Positions 25,684-33,339 of a stretch of 35,205 nucleotides of DNA are shown piece by piece. The position numbers were made by a program, and so were the translations under genes. The stretch comes from DATJBF01 sp035515475 (GTDB lineage Bacteria; Verrucomicrobiota; Verrucomicrobiia; Palsa-1439). Numbering within the stretch: the stretch's first letter is position 1; each line of letters begins with the position of its first letter. Location of the stretch: positions 1-35,205 of the forward strand of contig DATJBF010000084.1 of the NCBI GenBank assembly GCA_035515475.1, in the 5' to 3' direction. The notes beneath the pieces are model-generated. The model worked only from the letters and a program-made list of their open reading frames with translations. It ran no database searches and was not told the DNA's origin.

Positions 25684-26829
25684 CTACTGCTCGTCCGGAG
25701 GATACTGTTGTCGAGCTGATCTGCCCGCGAACTCGGCTTCCCGACGTTTGGCAAGTCGTTGATCGCGTAGTCGACCTTCCTCTTCCGCCAAACGCAGGAG
25801 CACCCGGTGCGCGGTGAACCGGCTGATCAGGAATCCGACGACCAAGAAAGCAGCAACGCCGGCCGCGAGCCACTTCCAGTTCTCATCAAGCCACGATTTC
25901 GGCGGAGGGGGTGGTGGCGGCGCGGGCGGAGCCTCAGTAACTTCTTGATGCGGAACGGCAGCCGCAGCCTCAACGGGCGGCTGGTTCGACCTGGCGAGCG
26001 CAGCTTCATGTGCCTCTTCTATCTGCTGAAGCTCGCTCCTCGTGCCGCGGATTTTGGCGTCGAGACTGGCCAACGTCACCCTGCCCGAAGCAATGGATTG
26101 CTGACAGGACTTGAGGTCCGCGTTGGCTTTTTCCCATTCGCCGTTCGATTCGGTTCTGTACTCTTTTAGCCATGACACGGAATAGTGATGCCGTCCAGGC
26201 CCAGGTCCTGAATCATAGACGGGATGTTGGACGGTTGGCGGAAGAGATTGAACTTTATTCTGTAGGGCCGGTAAGCTTGCTTCCGCGCCCGCGACACCGG
26301 CGGCCAACGAATCCCGTTGTCGCTGAAGGTCCGCAAGGTATTTCTTGAGTACCAATGGCTTCTTTTCGTCGGGAATCATCCATTTATCAGCGAATTTCAC
26401 TTCACCCCGCTCGACGTGTGACAACTCGTCCTTCCACAGCGCCAAGCGTCTTTGGACATCGCCGGCGAATTTCGATTCCGGGTACCTCGAGAGGTAATTG
26501 GTGAATGCCTCGATCCCGTTTTCGTAATCGGCCTTGCTGAACTCACGATTTGGGTCAAGGCGGAGCCGGTCCTCCAGTGCTTCGTAGGCTCGCCGTTCCA
26601 CCTTCTGCTGGGTCGATTCCCGCTCGACGGCTTTGATGTCAGACTTGAGGATCGTCCGGCGGCTGGTGATCGTCCGGTTGTAATTGACCGCCATCATGAC
26701 GAGTTCCGTGTCGGTTTCGGAAAGGATGTCGCCTTGGACGACCTCGCCGGTGTTCAACGTAACGGAGTCGGGGCAGGCTTGAGGCATGCTGAGGAGCAAC
26801 GCCGCCAAGACGAGAAGCGAGACTTTCAT
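25684..26829 (-). CDS. Exported coiled-coil protein with C-terminal membrane anchor
   Basis: The 381-aa protein has a signal peptide (about 1-19), a short beta-rich module (D-S-V-T-L-N-T-G-E-V-V-Q-G-D-I, about 21-70) seen at the N-terminus of many PVC-group envelope proteins, and a helical region with a TPR-like F-T-N-Y-L-S-R-Y-P-E-S-K-F motif near 109-121. Predicted coiled coil lies at about 158-190 and 220-275, followed by a Pro/Ala linker with seven consecutive prolines (about 304-310). One membrane helix (about 317-335) and a charged tail end the protein. I know no name for it. GGGAGGG precedes the ATG at 26829. A role in envelope structure is a guess from architecture. Confidence 0.75.
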   Translation of the reverse strand: MKVSLLVLAALLLSMPQACPDSVTLNTGEVVQGDILSETDTELVMMAVNYNRTITSRRTILKSDIKAVERESTQQKVERRAYEALEDRLRLDPNREFSKADYENGIEAFTNYLSRYPESKFAGDVQRRLALWKDELSHVERGEVKFADKWMIPDEKKPLVLKKYLADLQRQRDSLAAGVAGAEASLPALQNKVQSLPPTVQHPVYDSGPGPGRHHYSVSWLKEYRTESNGEWEKANADLKSCQQSIASGRVTLASLDAKIRGTRSELQQIEEAHEAALARSNQPPVEAAAAVPHQEVTEAPPAPPPPPPPKSWLDENWKWLAAGVAAFLVVGFLISRFTAHRVLLRLAEEEGRLRDQRLAKRREAEFAGRSARQQYPPDEQ

Positions 26830-26841
26830 GGTCCCTCCCAC

Positions 26842-27212
26842 TGGAAGTGGTTCACGGTTTCACGACTGTTCCTAGCCTCGCGCAGACGGGGCGCGTGCAG
26901 GGCCGAATGCATCGACCCCGACGGGGTGATGAACGACCTTCTAGGGAAGCGGGTCTGAAACATCAAGCAAATTCGGGCCCTGCAGGGATTCTCGGCGCTA
27001 CGCGTGCAACATCGACTCTTTGGCAGTCCTCTGAAACTGCCCGAGCCGACCGCCGGCCCCGCTCAGCGATAGCGGGTCTGATCGCTGACACCGTCCTGAT
27101 ACGGCGCAAGCCCGTACGGGGCACGTCAGATGCAGTGCCACCGACACTCGTGTCTGGTCGCGGCCAAGCACATGTGGACGCGAAGCCGACGCGACGCACG
27201 ATCCGCCACCAC
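26842..27212. other. Gene-free stretch with a CCCCGACGGGG palindrome
   Basis: No supportable gene is seen. Overlapping short frames on both strands have no family resemblance. A palindrome lies at 26910-26931: CATC-G-ACCCC-GAC-GGGGT-GATG. Strings of this CCCCGACGGGG type recur as interspersed elements in several bacterial phyla. The divergent start of the coiled-coil protein gene at 26829 places its promoter in this stretch. Confidence 0.4.
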
Positions 27213-27455
27213 TCAGGCAGATGTCTTGGCCTGGGCGCACACAATCAAGCGCCAGCGAATTGTGCCCTGACCCTCGCTGTGTCGATGGTGGTTTTGAGGC
27301 GGCAAGGGGTCCCCTTCCTTGGACGTCACTTCATGCCCGCAGCCTTCGCAACGATAAACCCCCGAATGAGGCGTGGCCGCGCCAGGCTTATGAATGGCCT
27401 CGAACGCGCGGTCGTTAGAATTTATCAGGAATTGAGCGTATCGATAAAGGGCCAT
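27213..27455 (-). CDS. Small zinc-ribbon-like protein
   Basis: The 80-aa protein begins M-A-L-Y-R-Y-A-Q-F-L and contains G-x-A-T-P-H-S-G-V-Y-R-C-E-G-C-G-H-E-V followed by P-L-P-P-Q-N-H-H-R-H and I-R-W-R-L-I-V. This is a conserved small-protein pattern in Proteobacteria and others, in which a single C-x-x-C and nearby histidines could bind a metal. The function is unknown. The ATG at 27455 follows GGGAGGGG by 4 nt and matches the family N-terminus, which decides against the longer frame from 27506. It lies alone, divergent from the Tyr-rich protein gene. Confidence 0.75.
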   Translation of the reverse strand: MALYRYAQFLINSNDRAFEAIHKPGAATPHSGVYRCEGCGHEVTSKEGDPLPPQNHHRHSEGQGTIRWRLIVCAQAKTSA

Positions 27456-27673
27456 GTATCCCCTCCCTTGATTCCAACGAACTTGAGGCGGAATCTGCCC
27501 CTCCACGGGAGGAGAGATTCCACCCCCGCACTGGGACTAAACTACCAAAAAACCATCCCCTATCGTCCATACAGTAAAGCCTGTATTTTTGTGACGGCGT
27601 CCTTATGAACCAAACAACCGTCACTGTGCATCTAAACTAGTGGACGACAGGTCAGACTGGAGGTGATAAGTGT

Positions 27674-28294
27674 ATGGAGCGATACCTCTGGAAAGCAGTT
27701 TTGGTGGCAGGGATACTGTCGATAGCCGCTCCGACGGACGCTGCCATGATGTCGGGTCGTGCGCGAGGATTTTCGGGAGTGTCCGCGCGCGGCGAATTCG
27801 GACCTTCCGGCGATTTTCGTGGGCCGCACCTTGGCCACGGTCAACTATTCGGGCACGACCGGGGCTTCGGGCATCACCGGTTCTTCGGGCGGGGCCACTC
27901 CTTTTTCTTTTTCGACTTCGGCTATCCGTTTTACGACTACCCCGATTACTATTACGATTACCCGCCGCCCTACTATTACTACTACCCGGCCTATCCCTAT
28001 AGCGGGACTTCGTATCCGGCTCCCGTGGACGGGCGGACGTATCTCGTTCTCGGTCATGACTGGGGGAAAGATCTGCGGTTGGACATCGTGGCGTGGAACC
28101 AGTTCGTTACGTACGTGAAGGCGTACATTACGAATGCGCCGGCTGGGGCGCGCGATGACTTCCGTCGTGGGTTCGTCTCCGGCTACGGTAGGAACGCCGA
28201 GGCAACCTTCGCGAAAGCCGTCAAAGCGGCGCGCGCATCCGAACCCAAACCTGCGGCGTCCCAGTCATCTGACTTTGGCGAGAACCATCACTAG
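27674..28294 (+). CDS. Exported Tyr/Pro/Gly/His-rich protein
   Basis: The 206-aa protein has a signal peptide (about 1-23, ending T-D-A-A) and a low-complexity region. Residues about 29-76 are rich in Gly, His, Arg and Phe, and about 77-115 are extremely rich in Tyr and Pro, with runs such as F-F-F-F, Y-Y-Y and P-P-P-Y-Y-Y-Y-Y. A more ordinary C-terminal domain (about 118-190) contains L-V-L-G-H-D-W-G-K-D-L and D-F-R-R-G-F-V-S-G-Y-G. Similar Tyr/Pro-rich exported proteins are common in PVC and delta-type bacteria, but the function is unknown. GGAGGT lies 9 nt before the ATG. No partner gene is adjacent. Confidence 0.75.
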   Translation: MERYLWKAVLVAGILSIAAPTDAAMMSGRARGFSGVSARGEFGPSGDFRGPHLGHGQLFGHDRGFGHHRFFGRGHSFFFFDFGYPFYDYPDYYYDYPPPYYYYYPAYPYSGTSYPAPVDGRTYLVLGHDWGKDLRLDIVAWNQFVTYVKAYITNAPAGARDDFRRGFVSGYGRNAEATFAKAVKAARASEPKPAASQSSDFGENHH

Positions 28295-28690
28295 CCGGGT
28301 GACCGGACGACGGAGAAGCCAGGTCGTGTGCTTCAGATGATGGGGGACCGTCGTCGTCGCGGCGTTGAATGATTTTGAGCAGGGGACTCCAGTCAACCGG
28401 GGCAGCAACGCGACTCGTTACTCCCCTCCAGAGGCAGCGCAGACGAACGGAAATGAACTTGACTTAAGGGGTTTGTGCGGGCGTAATCTGGCGCAAAGAA
28501 GAAGCGAACCTTCACCTCGGAAGGGGCATGCCGATTAGCCGGCGTAAGCGGGACAATCAGCATCGTATGCCAGACTGGGTTACTCCTGATCACGAGACGT
28601 GTGTCGGGGGCGAATAGGCAGAATTGGCGCGCGTTGGATGACTGGCCATCATCCTGCCGTTGTTCGGGTCGCAACTGGGCGGGCGCGTAG
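28295..28690. other. Gene-poor gap before the export operon
   Basis: No recognisable gene is present. Two very short plus-strand frames exist (28368-28466, 32 aa; 28528-28617, 29 aa), neither with family support. The operon promoter probably lies here or in the following 190 bp, but I see no strong -35/-10 pair. Confidence 0.4.
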
Positions 28691-28885
28691 ATGCGAGACG
28701 AACAACGCACTGTTTTGGTCACCAGCTCAAGTTGGTGCACGGCTTCTTCTATCTTCGTCGAGCCAACGGTTCGTAGTCTCTACAGCTTTCCTGGTGTACG
28801 AGTTTCCGGCTCACGGTCTACGACGCTGGCGCTTAGAGAACTAGTGAATGATCGAGGAGCGCCGCCATCGATCTCTGGCGGATGA
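28691..28885 (+). CDS. Possible 64-aa peptide coupled to the export operon
   Basis: A 64-codon frame starts at an ATG directly after an in-frame TAG. Its stop overlaps the ATG of the TolC-like gene as ATGA (28882-28885), the same coupling used between the first genes downstream. The product has one Cys, many Ser, Thr and Val, and ends P-P-S-I-S-G-G. I recognise no family. Only a poor GGGCGG ribosome-site match lies upstream. It might be a small cargo or leader peptide, or chance. Confidence 0.25.
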   Translation: MRDEQRTVLVTSSSWCTASSIFVEPTVRSLYSFPGVRVSGSRSTTLALRELVNDRGAPPSISGG

Positions 28886-30423
28886 GCGGGAACGGGAAAC
28901 GCGTGAGAGTTCATAGCCAGTCCGCTCGCACAGAACCTTCATTGTATCCCGTCCCTTTGCGAGGCACAGGAACGGGTTCTGATCAGTTGTCCTGGGTGCA
29001 TACCAGTGTCGTCCTGACAATGGTCGTCTTGCTCGGTGGAGGCTGCGCTGCCGCCCCCCAGGTGCAGGAGCGATTGCGAGCGGAGTTCGCCCGGCCAGAT
29101 TCGTACATTGAGCGAGCGACGAATACGAGCGGACAGATCACTTTTACAGACGCCAGTCGGCGGTGGGCCGAACACGACTCGGACACCATGCAGCAGATTA
29201 CGACGGCCATGTCCGAAAGCGTGGACGTTGCCGAGGCGAGAAGCTGGGTCTGGCCCCGCGCCGATCTGGAATTCGGCGCGGCGGGTGCCATTGACCGGAG
29301 AAGTGGTTCTCGGCACGCTTCGCCGTTCGGCGGGCTGGTTCTCAATTACGACTTCACGAGGCTCCTGTTCCGCTCGGACGCGGCGGCGGTCTCGGCAGCA
29401 GGCCGCGATCTGTGTCTTCAACGCGCGCGGCTGGCGATCGATTCCGCGACGGGTCGACTCGAAGACTTGATTATTGAGTGGTATCATCTCCGCCAAGCCG
29501 TACCGCTCGAGAACCGGCACATCGCCGAGTTTCACCGCCTGATGGCGTCGGTGCGCCTGCTCGACCGGCTGGGGACGCTTCCGCCCGGCAGCTTCGCGGA
29601 ATGGAACCACCGCGCACAGGTGGCCGTGCGCGAACAACAGGAGACCCTGCAACGACTGGAAAGCGTGCGGCAGTTGCTCAGAACCGGGTTGGGCTTGACG
29701 AGCGATGCCGAGCCGGACTTCGGTAGCCTCGATCTCCTGCTCGATGTCCCTCCTTTTCCGAAGGGATCGCCGGGCGAGGCGGAGGTGCAGGAATGGCTAC
29801 CTGGCGTTTGGCGATCTCATCCGGCCTGTCGGATTGCGGAACTTGAGTTGTTCCAAGCGGAGATGGGGGTAATCGATGCAAGACGGGAGCGGCTGCCGCG
29901 ACTAACCGGCTCAATCGGCTTGGGCGATATCGATACCCGGGTTGGTGGTGACATTGTGGAGGCCAGTGCCTCCGCCGAAGTAGCTCTCTCGATACCCGTG
30001 TTCGACGCCGGCACGATCAGGCGCAGGGTCCAGAAGGCAAGTCTGCGTGGCGACATGGCTCGACGCAACATGAGAATCCTGGCCCAGTCGCTGGCCCGCG
30101 AAGTGCAAAGTGCGTCGGCCGCGTTGCGCATCGCACATGGGGAAGCGGATCACCGTCAAGCAGAGGCCGAAGAAGTCGGCCGGTTGGCTGATGTCGCCGG
30201 GTGCAGTACCGGACTTGGGCAGGGAGACCCGCTGTTGCCGTTCGCGCTGCGGGTCTATCAGGTGGAAGCTGAGCTGGGCGCCTTGGAAGCGAAGATGAAG
30301 TTGGCCAAGGCGTGGCGGGACTATCGGGCGTCCTTGGGCGAAGAGCCGGTGCCGGGTTTGTCATCCACGATTCTTGACGGATTGATCGGCGACCTGCGCA
30401 ACAAACAATCGGAAAGCAAATGA
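28882..30423 (+). CDS. TolC-like outer-membrane efflux protein
   Basis: The 513-aa protein has the repeated long-helix layout of the TolC/OEP family: helical stretches rich in Ala, Glu, Arg and Leu around residues 150-270 and 330-480, with a short beta region G-L-V-L-N-Y-D-F near 150 and the matching V-A-L-S-I-P-V-F-D-A-G half-way through. These trimeric channels carry cargo across the outer membrane. A hydrophobic signal segment (about 41-54) ends in G-G-G-C, with C55 as a possible but non-canonical lipid site. The 40-residue segment before it is unusually long, so the true start may be a later GTG or TTG. It opens the export operon and its stop overlaps the next ATG. Confidence 0.82.
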   Translation: MSGNGKRVRVHSQSARTEPSLYPVPLRGTGTGSDQLSWVHTSVVLTMVVLLGGGCAAAPQVQERLRAEFARPDSYIERATNTSGQITFTDASRRWAEHDSDTMQQITTAMSESVDVAEARSWVWPRADLEFGAAGAIDRRSGSRHASPFGGLVLNYDFTRLLFRSDAAAVSAAGRDLCLQRARLAIDSATGRLEDLIIEWYHLRQAVPLENRHIAEFHRLMASVRLLDRLGTLPPGSFAEWNHRAQVAVREQQETLQRLESVRQLLRTGLGLTSDAEPDFGSLDLLLDVPPFPKGSPGEAEVQEWLPGVWRSHPACRIAELELFQAEMGVIDARRERLPRLTGSIGLGDIDTRVGGDIVEASASAEVALSIPVFDAGTIRRRVQKASLRGDMARRNMRILAQSLAREVQSASAALRIAHGEADHRQAEAEEVGRLADVAGCSTGLGQGDPLLPFALRVYQVEAELGALEAKMKLAKAWRDYRASLGEEPVPGLSSTILDGLIGDLRNKQSESK

Positions 30424-31727
30424 GAGTGGGTTCATATCTTGCCGGAGCCAACGACATGGCGGTGCCGGACCTGCTTGGTACGGAGGGCCAGGCCTCGCCG
30501 GCCGCTCACCTGGCGACACTTCGGCCCGCCGAACTCTCCTTCTTGCTCGCGACCCTTTCCAGCTGGACAGGCACTGAACCGCCCGCTTTCCCAGCGGGGG
30601 GTGATGCTGCGTTGCTTTGGGAGTACTTTGATCGTCACGGGACCGGCGGGGTCTTGGGGGCATGCGCGGAGCGGGTGGCGGGTTTGCCTTCCGGCATGGC
30701 GGAGGCCGCGCGCCACCGTTATTGGAGCAACTCCCTGCACGGCGAGCAGGCTCGCCGACGGTGTGCGGTTCTGTTGGAGGCCGGGCGACGGGAAGGTCTC
30801 ACCGTTTTCTTCGCAAAAGGACCTGCCATCGTTGAGCAAGGCTATGGGGACTACGGAGTCCGCGGGTTCTCCGATCTTGATCTTTTCACGGCCTCCGCCG
30901 AGCAGGCGCGCCTGTTGGTTCGCGCGTCCGGCGCCCGGTTACTGATTGACTCCGAACAGCAGAGTATTGCCTGTCAGGTTTGGGATCCCAGCCGGCTCGT
31001 GGCTAAACTCGACGGCTGGACCTTGGAGATACGCTTCCCAGCGCCCGGATGGCACGGGCCGTTGTTCGACCTGTTTCCGGAGGGACGACTGCCCGAACTG
31101 GAATGCACAACGAGTGGGTTGATTGTGCCCCAGCCAGAGTGGCACCTCGTGTATCTGCTTCAGCACCTCATGATTCATCATTTCTTTGGGCGACTTATCT
31201 GGTTGCTCGACCTGGCGGCGCTGGCCGCTGGCCGACGTACCGGGCTGGACTGGGAGCGAGTGATCAATGAATCCAAGCGCATGGGCTTGTTCGAGGGGTT
31301 GGCGGCCGCCGCGGCATTCTGTCGGGAGCATCTGGATCCCCGGTTCCCCGAGGTTTGCTCGCCGCGCGGCCGCGTGTGGAACCGCCCGTTCATCAGGAAG
31401 CTGGTGGCCCCACCCGTCATCGCCTCGACCAAGTGGACCACTGAATGGGACACGCTGCCCGTCTCGCCCGTCAACCGGGTTCGGACCTTCCTTTACGAAG
31501 TGGCCGTTTTCTTTCTGTTGACGGACGTGCCGGCGACCGGACGACCATGGGACGGTCGCGGGTGGCAATGGATGGCCGATCGCGTGGGGTATCCACTGGC
31601 CAATCGCTGGTGCGGAAAGTGGGGAAGACGGTTGGGGCGCTGGCTATCATCGCTCGTGCCCTGGTTCGTCTATCCCCTCGCACGTCTGCTGGCTTGGATT
31701 CCAACGAGGAGGAGGTCACTGCGATGA
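30420..31727 (+). CDS. NTP_transf_5 nucleotidyltransferase family protein
   Basis: The 435-aa protein matches the PF14907 nucleotidyltransferase family. It has F-A-K-G-P-A (131-136) in place of the usual L-K-G-x-A, then G-Y-G-D-Y-G-V-R-G-F-S-D-L-D-L-F with the metal-binding pair D152 and D154. A large helical C-terminal part includes H-L-V-Y-L-L-Q-H-L-M-I-H-H-F and W-L-L-D-L-A-A-L. Members occur in lasso-peptide, exosortase and polysaccharide loci and may transfer a nucleotide or phosphate to a peptide or sugar. Here it overlaps the TolC gene and the HlyD gene (ATGA both times), so it belongs functionally with an exporter. The substrate is unknown. Confidence 0.82.
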   Translation: MRVGSYLAGANDMAVPDLLGTEGQASPAAHLATLRPAELSFLLATLSSWTGTEPPAFPAGGDAALLWEYFDRHGTGGVLGACAERVAGLPSGMAEAARHRYWSNSLHGEQARRRCAVLLEAGRREGLTVFFAKGPAIVEQGYGDYGVRGFSDLDLFTASAEQARLLVRASGARLLIDSEQQSIACQVWDPSRLVAKLDGWTLEIRFPAPGWHGPLFDLFPEGRLPELECTTSGLIVPQPEWHLVYLLQHLMIHHFFGRLIWLLDLAALAAGRRTGLDWERVINESKRMGLFEGLAAAAAFCREHLDPRFPEVCSPRGRVWNRPFIRKLVAPPVIASTKWTTEWDTLPVSPVNRVRTFLYEVAVFFLLTDVPATGRPWDGRGWQWMADRVGYPLANRWCGKWGRRLGRWLSSLVPWFVYPLARLLAWIPTRRRSLR

Positions 31728-32653
31728 ATTGCGGCAAGCGAATCGTACTCCGGAGCGCGATGATCGGCGGGATCGCTGGGTACGTTATGTTCAACTTTCC
31801 CATTGTCTCCCGGGCCGAGCCGACCCCGAAAACGCCGCTCGTGATCGAGTGCCGAGGGATCGTTAAACCCTGTCGGGAATTGAGCCTGCGCCTTCGTCCA
31901 GGTGAGCGGCTCCTGACCGTCTACGCAGCCAAGGGCGAAAACGTGAAAGCCGGTCGCCCACTGGCCGAAATCCTTGATGGGGAGGGCTGGACCCGGCTCT
32001 TGGAACTCAAGTCTCAGAAACAGGCCCGTTTCGAACTGGCGTCAAAGGAGAATCGGCTCGCCCGTTTGGAGGCCGAACTGAATACCCAGCTCCGATTGTG
32101 GAAAGATATCGAGCCGGATTCGGCCGACCGTCGCGTGGGGGTACTGCGCGACAAACGAGACGAACTCAAAGAGCGGGTGGAACTTCTGCGCATTCAAGTC
32201 GCCGATCCAGCCAGTTCTGCCGACACCATACGGTCGCTGGCTCTTGCCGTCGATGCCGAAACCACAGAATTGGAAACGCAACTGTCGTCTCCGCTTATTG
32301 TTGCTCCCTTCGACGGGCAAGTCGTTTATCTCGCGCCTGATCCCGGTCGACTGGGGACCGGTGAGACCGTGTTGGAAGTTTGGAGCACGAACGTCTTGAT
32401 TCGGGGGGAGGTTTTGCAGCAACAACTCAAGTACATCGCGAGAGGATGTCGTGCAGAAATTTCGCTGGATTTCTCAGACGAGAAACCGGTGAGCGCAACC
32501 GTCGAACGCGTGGAAAGCCGGCCGGAACCGCAAACCGGAGAGGCTTATCCCACGTTCGGTGTCGAGTTGACCCTGGGAGCCGCAGCCGGCCCGCTCAAAC
32601 CCGGCATGCGGGTCTCGGTGCACATTTACCCGCAGGAGCCAAGATCCGATTGA
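31724..32653 (+). CDS. HlyD/MacA-like periplasmic adaptor
   Basis: The 309-aa membrane-fusion protein has an N-terminal hydrophobic signal or anchor (about 12-30), a lipoyl-like half (G-I-V-K-P-C-R-E-L-S-L-R, then V-Y-A-A-K-G-E-N-V-K-A-G-R-P-L-A-E-I), a helical hairpin (about 85-185) and the second lipoyl half with I-V-A-P-F-D-G-Q-V-V-Y-L, followed by a beta-barrel region ending K-P-G-M-R-V-S-V-H-I. It should bridge the inner-membrane transporter and the TolC-like channel. GGAGG lies 8 nt before the ATG, which overlaps the upstream stop. Its own stop overlaps a TTG start of the ATPase gene. Confidence 0.88.
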   Translation: MNCGKRIVLRSAMIGGIAGYVMFNFPIVSRAEPTPKTPLVIECRGIVKPCRELSLRLRPGERLLTVYAAKGENVKAGRPLAEILDGEGWTRLLELKSQKQARFELASKENRLARLEAELNTQLRLWKDIEPDSADRRVGVLRDKRDELKERVELLRIQVADPASSADTIRSLALAVDAETTELETQLSSPLIVAPFDGQVVYLAPDPGRLGTGETVLEVWSTNVLIRGEVLQQQLKYIARGCRAEISLDFSDEKPVSATVERVESRPEPQTGEAYPTFGVELTLGAAAGPLKPGMRVSVHIYPQEPRSD

Positions 32654-33339
32654 CTGCGCCCGTGCATGCCGCTGCTCCATTGGTTTCATTGCGACAGGTC
32701 AGCAAGTCGTATGCGACCGGCCCCCAGCGGATTCCTGTACTTCGCGGCATTACATTGGACGTGCGGCGGGGCGAGAGCGTAGCCGTGGTGGGGCCGTCGG
32801 GAGCCGGAAAATCGACCTTGCTGCATATTCTGGCCTTGTTGACGCCGGTTGACACCGGCGAGGTGTGGATGGATGGCCAGCGGCTGGGTTTGGACGATTG
32901 GTGGAACACTGCCCGGCGACGGCAGATCGGGATGGTGTTCCAAGATGGGAAGCTTCTCCCCAACTTGGACGTAGTTGACAATGTCTGCGTGCCCCTCGTC
33001 CATCGTGGACTCTGGCCAACTCACCAGCGGGAGCGAGCCGCCGATGCCTTGAGGTTGGTGGGGCTTGAGCACCGGTTGCGACATTATCCCAACCAGTTGA
33101 GCGGCGGAGAACTGATGCGTGTTGCCATCGCCCGTGCGCTGGTCACCGCTCCCCGGTTGATCTTGGCGGACGAGCCGACAGGGACCTTGGATTCGGCGAA
33201 TGGCGAGCAGGTTGCCCGGTTGTTGCTGGACCTGGTCACTTCCGAGCGTGCCCTCGTGTTGGTTACCCATCACGCCCCACTGGCCGCCCAGGCCAACCGC
33301 ATTATCAGACTCAAGGATGGATGGATCGATTATGGATGA
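32650..33339 (+). CDS. LolD/MacB-type ABC transporter ATPase
   Basis: The 229-aa ATP-binding subunit has Walker A G-P-S-G-A-G-K-S-T, Q-loop V-F-Q-D-G-K, signature L-S-G-G-E-L-M-R-V-A-I-A-R-A, Walker B L-I-L-A-D-E-P-T-G-T-L-D and switch H in V-T-H-H-A. This is the MacB/LolD/FtsE class that works with FtsX-type permeases. The signature has E-L-M where E-x-Q is usual: the conserved Gln of L-S-G-G-E-x-Q is replaced by Met. The start is TTG at 32650 (TTGA overlap with the adaptor stop, AGGAG 11 nt before) or GTG at 32662. The permease gene overlaps its end by 8 bp. Confidence 0.9.
   Translation: MTAPVHAAAPLVSLRQVSKSYATGPQRIPVLRGITLDVRRGESVAVVGPSGAGKSTLLHILALLTPVDTGEVWMDGQRLGLDDWWNTARRRQIGMVFQDGKLLPNLDVVDNVCVPLVHRGLWPTHQRERAADALRLVGLEHRLRHYPNQLSGGELMRVAIARALVTAPRLILADEPTGTLDSANGEQVARLLLDLVTSERALVLVTHHAPLAAQANRIIRLKDGWIDYG

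Noticed and set aside
28393..28740. 115-codon minus-strand frame in the gap before the export operon
   Set aside because: No ribosome site, no recognisable domain, and composition unlike the confident genes nearby.
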